This document shows positions 23,914 to 35,520 of a DNA stretch of 64,000 nt, piece after piece. The DNA comes from Bimuria novae-zelandiae CBS 107.79 (taxonomy: Eukaryota; Ascomycota; Dothideomycetes; Pleosporales; Didymosphaeriaceae). The stretch spans positions 186,001-250,000 of the forward strand of contig ML976692.1 of NCBI GenBank assembly GCA_010015655.1, given 5' to 3'. The first letter of the stretch is position 1; each line of letters begins with the position of its first letter. The notes below the pieces were generated by a model. It saw nothing but the letters and a program-made list of their open reading frames with translations. It had not been told where the DNA came from and did no database searches. A program made the position numbers and the translations under genes.

Positions 23914-24135
23914 CTAAAAGACTAGACGCCACCACCTATTAGAGTTCGCAAGATTAAATAAGCTTAAAAAGACCTAAAGGTCGCAAAGCGCATTAATAAC
24001 GCCTTAAAGAGTTCTTATTAAACTATTTAGATAGATAATAGCCTACTACCCCACAGCCAAACGTCGCTTGTGATTAATCTTATAAATAAGGGTTAGTTAT
24101 CACTAACTCGCTGACTTAGTAACAACTAGGGGGTG

Positions 24136-24325
24136 TATCACGGTTTAGAGTCTCCCTTTCCCCACTTGCAGTAGCGCCTTACCTGTGTTAAGATGCGACT
24201 ACCTATCCTACACTAGCGCTATTTATAGCCACTTATGTATACCTACTGTTCGTAGCTTCACCTAATACAATAACAAGTATAATTCTCAATTTCTTCCTTA
24301 TGCGTATGGATCACTAGCTCTCACA
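24136..24325 (+). repeat. Right LTR of gag-only element copy 2
   Basis: Starts TATCACGGTTTAGAGTC (TG changed to TA) and ends ACTAGCTCTCACA, followed by the GATAC target duplication. Confidence 0.88.
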
Positions 24326-27300
24326 GATACCCTAAACCGTGTGCTAACGAGACCCTAAGCGTTTACCTAGGTCTCCGCGTCTATCACGCCTTCGCCGGAA
24401 GCTCGCGCGTCGTAGCCTACTACTAAGCAACAAGGACTTTAAGCGTTTACCTAAGTCCTTGTCTATTACGCTCTATAGTACCCGCTACTAATAGTACTAT
24501 TAATTAACCTGCGTCTTACTCTCTTAAAGAGACGCCTTACGACCCCTAAATCGCTTTCCCATAATGCCTTTTACTAACTATCTTACGAAGGAAGAACAGG
24601 CGCTTATTAATAAAGATAGCTAGGGCTAGCCCCTTAATATTAATAAGAATATAGACATCACGAAAATTAACATAAAGAGTGTAAACATATACATCCTCTT
24701 CTACTACCAAATCTCCCGAAACAAAGAATAGGAGGACTATAAGCTATAGGAGCAGATAACTGTTATCTTTAAAGAATAGCTAAAAGAACTCTTTAATAAA
24801 GATAATAAATTTCTTATTACTAAATTCTAAGACTACCTACGCAAGCAAGGCGTCTTTATAGCTAAGGATAGTAAGTTAATTGCCTATAATATTGCAAAAG
24901 CGCTGCAGGGTAACTATTATAAATAGACTAATAAAGAGGTTGCTTACTAGCTTAAAATAAATAAGAGGTTTAACTCGCGCTTTAATCTAAATCTTGCGAC
25001 ATCGCCTCTATGCGATACGCCTCTATTATAGTAATCTTCTTAATAACCCTTTGCACACCTTACTTCTCTTTAACTAGCTCTAATAGCACGCACTGTCTAC
25101 TAACCTATACCTCTACTAAAATAGTAGCCCACTACATACCTGCCCCCTTATTAGCAGCACAACGCGCCTTTATCCTCTACGCAGCAGCTGAACCAGTATA
25201 ATACGTATAACCCCCATCTGCAGCACGAAAGCCCTACAGACGCCACACGTCTTAATAACATATATTAACTTATTATAGACCTCTATAAGCTATACGACAA
25301 TGAGAAGCGCTTTAGAGGTAAGCTATATAATATATTTAATACTAAATTTAGAATCTTCCGAGACAATTGCAGCAAGATAAGGCTACCTAAGTAATACTAG
25401 GATTAAGCTTTTTCTATTATGCTAAAAGATAGAGCGTCTAACTACTACTATAACTACCTTGCGGGTTAGGGCTATAATCTTAAAATAATAATAGGTATAA
25501 TAAAGAGCTACTTCTATAATAAGGAGAATTATTAATTATACCTTAGCAAGTGGAGAATAACTACGCTAGCACGTACAATTAGCGCCTACCCTAATAAATC
25601 TTGTCTTAATACTCTCTAATTACTTATTAATAAGCTCTAGAAGCTTTAACGCGGGTTAGGCTATAATTACTAAAGTAATAACATGCTACGCAAATAACTA
25701 CTTAATACGTATAGTAGTATTAAGGACTATAACCTTGCCCTCTTCGCCCTAGCGCCTACTTTTAAAGGCCTCTACTCTACTCTACGCTTATTTATTAGCG
25801 CTACTACCCGCTTGCGTAAGGCGCGAAATCTAAGCCTAACGTAATATACTACTAATAAGGAGTATTAAAACTACTATAACCTCTAACACCCCTATAAGGA
25901 CGACCCTAACGCAAACGGCTATAAGTAGTACTAGACTAATAGGACCTATAGAGGTAAAGGCTTATAGAGAGGTTAAGGTAATAAATTATAAAGATTCTTA
26001 TCGCGCTTCTCGCCGCAAGACGTTAATAACTATAAACTTTATTAAGGCAACTCTTAAGGATTACCCTTTTAATAGCTACTACAACCTAAGTAATAGTAAT
26101 CTTAGAAGAAATGCTTTATCTATAGTAAGCCTAGCTACTAGTTAATAAAGCACTCTAGGGACGAGCGCAAGTAATCCTATAATAGATTTCGCTAAATAGC
26201 GTTAGCCTACTTATATAACGCGCAACCTAACGTTGCTAACTTTTACACTTTCCTAATTAAGTACAAAGGTATTAAAATTAATAACAAGGTCTAGTAGATA
26301 CTCGCTACTAAAATAATAACTAAGGGAGATTAGTTTATTACTTAGTTCTCTAGTATAATTAATGGCAATTAGATAATTACCTACTTAAATAACCAAGCTA
26401 TATACCACGCGACTACACGAATTAACGCGTTTAGGGCTATAGATAACACGCCCGCTACTATATTTACGTTTAAAAATTAATATAATAAGAAAGTCTTTTA
26501 GGGTATTATGCCTAACACGGGAGCCTTAGGCGTCTTAATAGCTAGAGAACTATAAGCGACTACTTTACGGGTAGCTATAAGCTTATAAATAGATACCTTA
26601 ACGGCTAGGCAGCACTAAATCCGCTTTGGCAGAGGCTAGGTAATTACATCTATAGGCACCCTACACGTTAACATAATAATTAGTAAAGTCACGTTCCACG
26701 TGCTACCTACTAATATGCTATTCTTACTCTGTCTAGCTAATATAGATAGACTAGGCGTCAGATATAACAACCTGCGCAACGTACTAGTCCAGGGTAACTA
26801 GCTACACCTAGTTATGCGTAAATAGGGCTATCCATAGCTCCTTGTAAATTAACCTAAACGCACCGCAGCCGCCAGCTACTACCTTACAAAGACTAAGCTA
26901 CGCTAGCTCTACTAATAATTTAGCTACCTATTAGCTTATTAGCTCTACGACTTGCTTATTCGCGCTAGCCATAATAACGTCTATAAGGAGCTTATTAATA
27001 AGCTCGTTAAGTACTGCTAATAGTGCTAACTAAATTAGAAAGCATCTAGACGCTTTAGATTTAAGCTTAAGGAACTAGACCTAGACTTTAACTATAAGGT
27101 AATTATTAATATTATATACCTAAATAGAAAACCTATCCTATATATAGTTAACGACGTAACTGCCTTTTAAGCTACTCGCTTCCTTAAAGATATATTAGCC
27201 ACAAGCACTTAGGACGCTCTACAGTATTACTAAATTAATACTTACCTTAGACCGCCTAAGTATCTTATCTATAACGCCAGCAGGAACTTTATTTCTACTA

Positions 27301-28014
27301 AATTTAAGTAACTTACCAAGTCACTATTAATTAATATTAAAGAAGTACCTGTAGAAGCTTATAACAGCGTAGGCAAGGTAGAGCAGTACCATGCTCTATT
27401 ATAACGTGCTTTTAAGACTATTTAAGCTAATTTACTTATAATAATAGACAGGCAGCTCATCTTGCAAATAGCTATTAAAGCTATTAATAACATAGTAGGT
27501 CCTAATAGCCTAGTGCCTACGCTCCTTATCTTCGGCGCCTACCCACGAATAACAGAAGACTTTCCCCCGTCGCTATTAATTACTTAACGCGCTACTGCTA
27601 TTAAAAAGGCTATAAAAGAGGTATAACAGGTATATAAGACGCGTTAAATTAATAATACGCTAGTAACGCGTAATAGACTTATAACACTTAAAATAACTAT
27701 ACTGCCTATTAACTCCGATGTGCGCGTTTGGCGCGAGAAGGATGGATAGATAGGCCCCTATAAGCTTATTGCTATAACAAATAAGACCTGTACAATATAG
27801 CTACTACATAGCCCTACAAATTTCCGCTTAACAGTTATTAAGCCATACTACACGGATACCTCCCTAACAAATAACGAACCAGCCACGCCACTAGCGATTA
27901 ATAATAAAAATAATAGCCACTCGATAAATATGCTAGACAACAGAGACGATAATTAGAACAAAGATAGCGAAACTAGTAGGACTAACTAGCATTAAGAATA
28001 AGCTAATAGATAAG

Positions 28015-28114
28015 TAGGGCTTAAAAGTAAATAGAAAGTCTACATGTATTATGTGTGTGCTAAGACTAGCTATCTATAGTACACCAACAGAGAATCGATA
28101 ATTAAGCAGGTGTA
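28015..28114 (-). repeat. Copia-3 3' LTR (100 bp)
   Basis: TAGGGCTTAAAAGTAAATAG...GCAGGTGTA. It differs from 32034-32133 almost only by G-to-A and C-to-T changes. Confidence 0.88.
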
Positions 28115-31100
28115 TAATGCGGATGCTCAGGTAGTAAGCAATCGGCCCTAAGTCGCGGCATTTATAGCGTTTTAAGATCTTCTGTTTAAGAGCGGTTATA
28201 GCGTCCTTTATATACGTGATTAAAATAAGGTTATTAACATAGACAATAATGATTTCTCCTCCACATGTAAAGACGCATAGGTCTGACGTTAATAGCTTAA
28301 ATCCTAGGTCCTTAAGGGAGATCTTCAGGTCGTTATACCAAAGTAAGGCAGCCTCTCTTAGTCCGTACATACCTTAGAGAAGGCGTACTATTTAGTAAGC
28401 TAGTAGGCAGCCTTTAGGCAGTTTAAGGAGGATAATATACTCTAGGGAGAAGTAAGCGTTTAAGTATATAGTAACTATATTAACCTGCTCATACTCTAGA
28501 TCCTTAGTAGCAATAATTATAAGAACTACTCTTAACGTTGTTATGCGCACAACGTAGCTATATACGTCTTAATACTAAGAGGCTTAGGTCTGTTAATTAC
28601 TATAAGTAACTATCCTAGCCTTAACCTTTATTAATAGGCTAGCAGCGTCTCCCTTGTAGTTATACACTTACTAGGTATTAATAACTTTATTCTTTAAAAT
28701 TTCTTCTTTTGTTGCAGGGCGCCAAGTGTTGTTCGACATAAGTAATTTAAACTTGGCCTCTATAGCGTCTATAAAAGCAGCCTTTATAGGATGCTTACTT
28801 AGAACTCTATAATTCTGTAGTTCTAGCAGTAATAAGGACAACTTTATACCTATTAATAACTTAAACATAGCTAGTGCGAGAGAGCGTACGAACGTAATTA
28901 CGCCTATCTTAACGCGTTAACGCGTTTGTTAAGAGCCTTTAGCAAGTATAAGGTAAGTACCTAGGTCGGCAGAAATCTCTATCCTACGTAATGCGACATT
29001 GCCATGCCTAGTTAGAGGCAGGGGGCCTTTAATAGGCTCCTTAGCAGACTCCTTGGCAGGCTCCTTAGCAGGCTCTAAGCTATTAAAGTGGCGCTCTCCT
29101 TTGGCAATTATGGGTAGTATTTCCTCCTCCTCCTCCTCCTCTTTATAGCCAAGCTTATTTTCACCCCCCATATTAACAGGATTAGGTGTAATAGGGCGCT
29201 TAATTGCGGCTTATTCGGGGAGGACAAGAGGGGCGATTAAAGTTAGCGATGGCAGCAATAGCAGAGGCTCCTTATAAAGGGCAACTATACGTAAGTTTTT
29301 ATTATAAGAGTTAAATTTAACGCTTGCAGTTATAATAATAACGTGTTATTAAGGAATCTATATCTTATAAAGGGAAGAGCCCTCTATACTTATAAGAAGT
29401 CCGCGTTTAGCGCGAGGTGCAAACTTTTCACCTTTAACGCAGGTGTTAACAGGCCTATGTATATATCCTACATGTCTAAAAGCGTGAGTTAGTCCTAGGT
29501 TAGGCACTGGGTTGACAGCTCTAATGGCTGTATACTATAGCTCATAAGGCGTCTTATTCTCTGGTACTCCGCTTGTTAGGCTGAAGTTGAGTAAGCGGAC
29601 CATGTATGCAGCACAATAGGGCCAGAATATCTCTAGTAGGCCTAATGCTATTATTACTACTCGAACTTGGTCCTTGGTAATACCGTTTGCTCGCTCCGCA
29701 GTCCCATTACATAAGGGATCGTGCTATGGGGAATACTAAAGCAGTGTACCCTCTTTGTAATAATACTCCTTTAGGTAATTACTCTTAAACTTACTAGCAC
29801 TATTAAGGTGTATAATAGCAACTATTAGCTATAGGCTTACTTTTATTTATTTTAGCTAGTTAATTAGTTTGGCTGCAAGAGCGGCGCGTGAGTTAAATAT
29901 AAAGAGCTAGCGTCTACGCGTTAGATTGTCTGTAATAAGTAGCTAGTAGCGCTCTCTATCCTTTCTAGCAGGTAATATTAGCCCTACTATGTCGAGATAG
30001 ATTTTCTCTAACGGACGGGTAGAGCGTGCGTGTTAACAACAAGAAATAAATTATTTTAATTTTAATAGACCGCAGGGCTTATAGTTAAATAGTATAGAAT
30101 TAGATAGCTCTATACTATTAATTACCTTTAAGAGCTTCTTAATTATCTCTACGTCTGCGTGGCCCATAATATAGTGCCATATATGTAGTGGGCGAGCAAC
30201 CTTAGGTGGTTAAGCAGAACGTAAGGCGTATAAAGTCGCGTATATAAGCGCAAGAGGTGCCTTCTCTACTAAGTTAATAATAAGGAAGTTAGGTATCCTA
30301 TTAATCTTTAGTAAATAGGCGATCTCTTCTCTATTACTTAGGTAGAGCTTATCTTTGCTACTATAGTAGTAAGCGCCCTTGCGCTTAAAAGGCGCTTATA
30401 ATATAACGTTAGTAATAAAACTTAGGCAGTACAAAGCATCTTTAAATTATATATTTATAATTTTACTATCTAAGTAAATAATACTTAGTTTAATAGTACC
30501 TTCTCTACAGACTTTAGCTACATAAGTTACTCCTTACACTTCTAACGTTGCTAAGTCTTAAAAGTCAATAAACAGCTCTCGTTTGTTAACAACAATTTAG
30601 TTAGTGGCTATATTATAGTAGAAACGTTAGCGGTAGTTACTATTCGTAGTAGCTTTTTAAGTTAGTGTCTAGGATACTATAGCGATTAAGTAGAACGCTA
30701 AAGTGTTAGGTGCAATTAAAACACTAGTAATAGCTTTCTTATTATTGCCTGTCTTGTCCTTGTCCTTGTCCTTATACCGCAAATGCTCTAGGATTAGCTC
30801 TAGGTGTTTCTTCTAGCAGAGCTTCTTACCTCCAGAATGCTCTTATTTATAGTATATGTAGTGCTACTTCTTAGGACGTAGGTTCTAGTTATAGGTCTGC
30901 TTTCTGTTTTAGTCTGCGCTAGTTGCAGGCGTATAATTAGGTGCATTTAATATCTTCTTATTAGCGTAATAGTAATAACTATTAACGCGCTTTTCTTCTT
31001 ATTATTTTATCTTAACTATAAATACCTTAACAGGCTCTTCCTTCTTATGTTAGAGATAATCCTTAATCGCGGCGATAAGTTTATTAACTATCTACGTAGT

Positions 31101-32033
31101 GCCGTTGCGTATATTATTATTACGTAACTTTACCTATTCTAGGAGTACGCGCTTTAGGCTGTGTAAGAAATAAATAATAATTAGCTCTTTAACTAACGCG
31201 TCTGTTAATATGCTCTAAAGTCCTTTAGTACTAATTTTATAGTAGGTAAAGGTAACGCCTATTTACGCTAGTTGCGAGCGAGCGTCTTAAAAGTAATTAA
31301 TATAGTTACGTACTAAGTAGCAGGTGTTAGCGTAGAGGTTAATAAAGTTGGTTTATATAGCGCGTAGGTTGTCCTGCTCGACAGGTACGACGTGATTAGT
31401 GATGTACGTGTATATTTTAGCTAACGAATTAAAGCTGGTTAGTGCCAGGTAGAGAGACTTATTAATAGAGCTAATAATAGCGTTCTAGAGAGAGGCGTTC
31501 TTACTATCCTAAGCTTTAAGGCAAGCAAGAGCTACTGCTTTAAAAGCTCGTATTTACTTATTTATAATAACTTAGGAGTAGTTAGCCTTCTCGTAAGTAT
31601 TAAACGCCCTAGTCTCTTTTTCTTCTAACATACTATTGGTGACGACAAGTTATACGAGCGGATGCTCTTTGTAGTTACGGGAGGCGTACGCAGGGCGCGC
31701 CTTTATGCCTAAAAGGATATCCTTCGCGCTACGCTCTATAGCTACGTTAGTTATCTATTTATTCTACTCCTTCTAGTTGCGGCCCGTCGCGTCTAGCACG
31801 ATTGCGCCTATAGTTAGAGTTAACATGTTATAGATTAGTATAAGCTCGCTAGGGCTCTACTAGGTCGCTGTAGCTTTAGCGGTGCAAGATTTATTCTTGC
31901 GGTGCTAAAAACTAGCGTAGGTCTGCTTTATTTCTAATAGTGCAGCGTTAGCTTCTGCGGTGTTAGATCTGGCGTAAGTACTAAGATTGACAGCAGGCTG
32001 CGCTTAGAAGGGCGATATAACCTAACAAATGAG

Positions 32034-32133
32034 TGGGGCTTAAAAGTGGACAGAAAGTCCACATGTATTGTGTGTGTGCTGAGACTAGCTATCTATAGTA
32101 CACGAACAGAGAATTAATAACTAAGCAGGTGCA
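32034..32133 (-). repeat. Copia-3 5' LTR (100 bp)
   Basis: TGGGGCTTAAAAGTGGACAG...GCAGGTGCA. It holds a small hairpin, GTGGACAGAAAGTCCAC. It is the less mutated LTR of the pair. Confidence 0.88.
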
Positions 32134-34090
32134 CGGTGGACCGTAGGGTCACCAGGGCAACTAACACAAGCTTCTAAACTCCCTTAACGAAAACGCGGCC
32201 AACCTAAAGGTAGCAAGAATAAGCCTAAAGCTACTATAGCCCGCGCGAACCCTTATAGGACAGCTCGTATGGCTCCTACAGCGTACACTGTCCACGCAGC
32301 GCCTAACGAAGCTTACATAATAGAGGTTTTTATAACGCATAAAAAGAACACTAACCGGCTACTTGCTATATAGCTGCGCCAAGAGTAAAGGATAACTACA
32401 CCTAGTTAACTATTTAAGTTATTAGATAATAAGGAAATTAATAGCCTTATTACTAATAGAGTCTTTCGCTTTAAACAATACGATCCCGGTAAGCACTAAG
32501 GACGGATTTTTAAATCGCGACTAGTACGCAAAATTAAAGACAAGACTACTACTACCCTATATAAGAAATCACGTCTTGTAGTGCAAGGCTATTAAGACAA
32601 TAGTAAAGTAATAATCCTTACCTAATCGCTAACTATCTAGCGAGCTAGCTAATAAATTATACTAGCTATTGCTCCTTTACTTATGCGTAATAGAGTTCTA
32701 TTAATAAATAAAGAGATCTCGCTCTGGCTATAAGATATTACCTAAGCATACGTATAGTTACGTATAAAGCTTAACTAAGTAGTTATCGCCTACTTACCTA
32801 AGGAAATTGAATACAAGTATCTACCTAGCATAGTTATAATAGTTAAGAAGCCTCTATATGGCCTAGCTAAAGCTAGTACCTATTAGTGGGCAACATACAG
32901 CGCTCATCACAAGGAAAAGCTTTACATAGAAACCTTAACGTATAATCTATGCCTGCTTATAACTACTACTTAGGACGCCTTTAGCATAGTAGGCATATAG
33001 ACTAATAACACACTTATCCTCGCGGATAAACGTTTCTCTAACCTAGAGGAGAAGGAGTTAACATTTATAGCTAAGCTAAAGGAGAAGCTAACACTTACTA
33101 CTTTATTAATTTTTAATAGCTGCGTCCTATCGATTAATCACACTAGCAAGCTCTTACTATAATAAAAGGATTAAGGTAAGAAGATTTATCTTATTAACGT
33201 AAGCTTAGCTAACTATTAATAATAGTACGTTAAGTAAAGGGCTCGCGGCGCCTACATCGCGAGCATTTACTAACTAGAGGCAACTTTTAACCTCTTTATT
33301 ACTACATAAACTTAGAAGCCTACCGCTAACGACGTTAACGCGTTAAATAAACGCCTATAATAGCAACTAAATAATCTTAATCGTGGCCTCACCTATAAGG
33401 CACTTAACCTAGCTTAGGCTAAAGTCTTTATCTTTGTTAACAGCTCCTTCGCAAACAATAAAGATTTAAGTAGCTAGATTAGCTATATAATTATAGTAGC
33501 TATAGAAGATATTGCTAACGCAGAGTTTACTATTTATAATAATTTTATTTACTAGAGCTCTGCAAAGAGTAAACGCGTAACCTAGAGCGTACTTGTATTA
33601 GAAATCTACGCAATAGTAGGAGGCGTTAACCTTGCATACTCTATTACCTTGACGCTTACTATAGTTATAAAGCAGCTTAGTCTGCTATCTCTCCCCCTAG
33701 TAGTTTATACGGACTCATACTCACTGTATGAGTGTATTGTCAAGCTAGGAACGACTAAGGAAAAACGACTAATAATTAATATTATGGTCTTACGTCAATC
33801 ATATAAGAGAAGGGAGTTGTTTAAGGTTTAATAAGTAAATAGCTAAGACAACCCTATTAACGCTATAACAAAAACATCGCTAAATAAAGCCCTAAAAACT
33901 CTTATTAGTACAAACTCGCTGCGCGTACGAGTTAATAAATAGGTAATACGCAAAGACCCTGCAAACTAGCTCTAATAATAATAATTATAACAACTACTAT
34001 AGTTATTACCTTCTAACTTTCGCAAATAGCCTCTCCAGCGAGTGTACACCTGATCCACACTTGTTTTTACTATAAAAGAAAAGCTGCTAG

Positions 34091-34343
34091 TGTCTGCACA
34101 GCCTCACCTTCCGCACTAAGGGAACTGTGTAACCCTATTATACCCTTGTACCCCCTCACTTCTAGTTAACCTAATACTATACCGAAATCCCTTCGCCTCC
34201 ACACCACCTGGTACTCTATCACATCCACAAGAACTAGAAGGAAGGTATATAGAACTATCATAGCATACACACAAGACAAGACAGACACCAGATACTAAAG
34301 ACAGAGAGTTACTTGTTTATTCCTTACTACCTGTGAACCGACA
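34091..34343 (+). repeat. Copia-2 right LTR (253 bp)
   Basis: TGTCTGCACAGCC...TGTGAACCGACA, followed by AAAAG. It is uninterrupted and is the reference that exposes the PiggyBac-like insertion in the left LTR. Confidence 0.9.
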
Positions 34344-34664
34344 AAAAGGATTAAGTAGAATAGGTAAATATAATATTAAATACTTAGTATATATACTGCT
34401 CTTATAGTAACCTTTTATATATTACTAATTAATTAATTTAATCTCTAAACCATATACTATCCAGCTCATTTTACCCTCCATATTTTCATTAATACCATTA
34501 TTATCTTATTAATATCTTATAACTTTTACTTTATATAGTAGTACTTAAGATTCTTGTGTAGCTATTATGTAGTTTAGTTTTTACTAAGTAGTAAAGCACT
34601 GCTATTAGGTAACGCTTTTTAGCTATAGTATAAAGTAAGATATACTAATACTATTATAGTAGCG

Positions 34665-34770
34665 TGTCACGATGCCTATATATACTATCCTATGCCTTGT
34701 AACGATAGCTATCGTTACTCGTTCCTTTTGGGGATGTATGGCGACGTGGTATAGGGCGACGTACATTACA
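34665..34770. repeat. Probable solo LTR (106 bp)
   Basis: TGTCACGATGCC...GTACATTACA, flanked by TAGCG (34660-34664) and TAGCA (34771-34775). The duplication differs by one G-to-A. It contains CGATAGCTATCG, a perfect 12-bp palindrome. It is GC-richer than the AT-rich relic around it. Confidence 0.7.
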
Positions 34771-34923
34771 TAGCATATATACGACTTTAAAGCTTTATCT
34801 TACACTAGCAAAAAGCGTAAATTTAACTTAAAATAGTTATAGTAGTTTATTTTACTTTTAATATATACTTAAAATTATATAATAGGCATGCACTAGTTGC
34901 GTGTTATAGCTATATTATTAAAT

Positions 34924-35096
34924 TGTCACGAGTCGTAGGTCGAGGGCCCTCGACGGCCCTAGTCCGCTCTAGACCGGCGCTATCCGGGCCTTCCGCCTAT
35001 CTACTTCCCTCGCCGCAGCCCTTCTCTTCCCTCTCTAAGGGATCGCCTTAGTACTGTGGATAGACTGAGTCGCCCGTAGTCAGGGCGCTTTTTACA
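34924..35096. repeat. Solo LTR (173 bp)
   Basis: TGTCACGAGTCG...CGCTTTTTACA, flanked on both sides by TAAAT (34919-34923 and 35097-35101). It is a GC-rich island in very AT-rich DNA, with a GAGGGCCCTCGACGGCCC inverted repeat near 34943. No internal region is present. Confidence 0.82.
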
Positions 35097-35101
35097 TAAA
35101 T

Positions 35102-35520
35102 ATTTTTTTTATTAAAAAAGCTAAAGATATAAGCTAAAATATGCTTCTTAATTTTATAACTTTTACTATAAAATTTAGGAAGTATTATAGGTTATAAAGT
35201 AAGAATAGAGTAAAAAGCGCGTTATAAAGTTACGTTAAACCGCGAAGTTACGTTGAGCTGCGTAGGGCCAAGACGTAGGTCTTGGCATGTGGGGCGGGTA
35301 GATGGCGAGAGCTTAAGACACCAGCCACATGCACGTAATCAGGCCCTGCCGTCTAAGCACCTGAGATAATCACAGCCGAGGTCGTTTCATATTACGGAAG
35401 CAAAAGGACAAAAACTGTTATAATGTAAGTATTAACAACGACCATGCCACCACAGACCCTTGTTATCAGGCACGCTGTGAGAAAACAAAGAGACTCGGAG
35501 AAACTAAAAAAAGCAACCCA
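35102..35520. other. Transition from AT-rich relic to gene space
   Basis: The first 120 bp are RIP-like AT-rich DNA. Composition becomes normal from about 35215, with GTTATAAAGTTACGTT and AAGTTACGTTGAGC as short related motifs. I see no gene. The plus-strand 61-codon frame at 35444-35629 lies over the dehydrogenase remnant and is a shadow. Confidence 0.4.

Larger units (their letters stand above)
22594..24325 (+). mobile_element. Gag-only LTR retroelement, copy 2 (1732 bp)
   Basis: Inserted in the Copia-2 leader with the target duplication GATAC (22589-22593 and 24326-24330). LTRs are 22594-22783 and 24136-24325, 190 bp each. After the left LTR, GTTATGAGCCTAGATGC is a half-tRNA-Met primer site. 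A roughly 50-bp minisatellite follows (22800-23045). A Copia-type gag runs from about 23080 to 23913, and ACTAGGGGGTG precedes the right LTR as polypurine tract. Length is identical to copy 1. No pol domain is present. The layout equals that of non-autonomous terminal-repeat elements that keep only gag (called TR-GAG in plants). It must rely on another Copia's enzymes. Confidence 0.9.
28015..32133 (-). mobile_element. Copia-3: opposite-strand LTR retrotransposon inside Copia-2 pol
   Basis: 4119 bp with 100-bp LTRs at 28015-28114 and 32034-32133, on the minus strand. Minus-strand reading gives a zinc-knuckle-like CTYCKxEHSGGKKLC block near 30790-30860 and a reverse transcriptase of the RVT_2 type: ATKEEILKNKVINT and FIDAIEAKFKLLMSNNTW at 28671-28780, then MYGLREAALLWYNDLK and IIIVYVNNLILITYI at 28230-28370 (YVDD altered to YVNN). 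A charged linker with KEPAKESAKEP repeats lies at 29020-29075. Stops occur throughout, though several 65-98-codon open stretches survive. The flanks ATAAG and CGGTG do not match, so no target duplication is seen. Confidence 0.85.
19953..34343 (+). mobile_element. Copia-2: LTR retrotransposon inside the Copia-1 right LTR
   Basis: Flanked by AAAAG on both sides (19948-19952 and 34344-34348). The LTRs are 253 bp each: left 19953-20109 plus 22404-22499, right 34091-34343. After removing three nested insertions it is about 6.2 kb. Gag starts at ATG 24564 (MPFTNYLTKEEQALI). A C-x2-C zinc-knuckle-like CFICSKPSYW block lies near 26110-26140, followed by an aspartic-protease-like region near 26500 and an integrase region to about 28000. 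Reverse transcriptase resumes after 32134 (VVIAYLPKEIEYKYLP, KPLYGLAKA), and RNase H shows YTDSYSLYECIVKLGTTKEK near 33695-33755. Many in-frame stops remain. Confidence 0.9.
14677..34480 (+). mobile_element. Copia-1: outermost LTR retrotransposon with nested insertions
   Basis: A Copia-type element with 172-bp LTRs. The left LTR is 14677-14848. The right LTR is 19913-19952 plus 34349-34480, split by Copia-2. Directly after the left LTR, TAGTTATAAGTTTAGCG looks like a RIP-altered half-tRNA-Met primer site (GGTTATGAGC type). The gag-pol body (about 14850-19912, plus strand) is full of stops but keeps reverse-transcriptase signatures, with KxVLYRLKDL near 18785-18805 and VFILFYINNILLFYY near 18908-18950 (the YVDD box). 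A purine-rich CTAGGGAGTG precedes the right LTR. Flanks GTACT and TATTT do not match exactly as a target duplication. Confidence 0.85.

Noticed and set aside
28929..29171. Separate small acidic gene with EEEEEE and KEPAKE repeats
   Set aside because: It is in frame with the Copia-3 linker between integrase and reverse transcriptase and belongs to that element.
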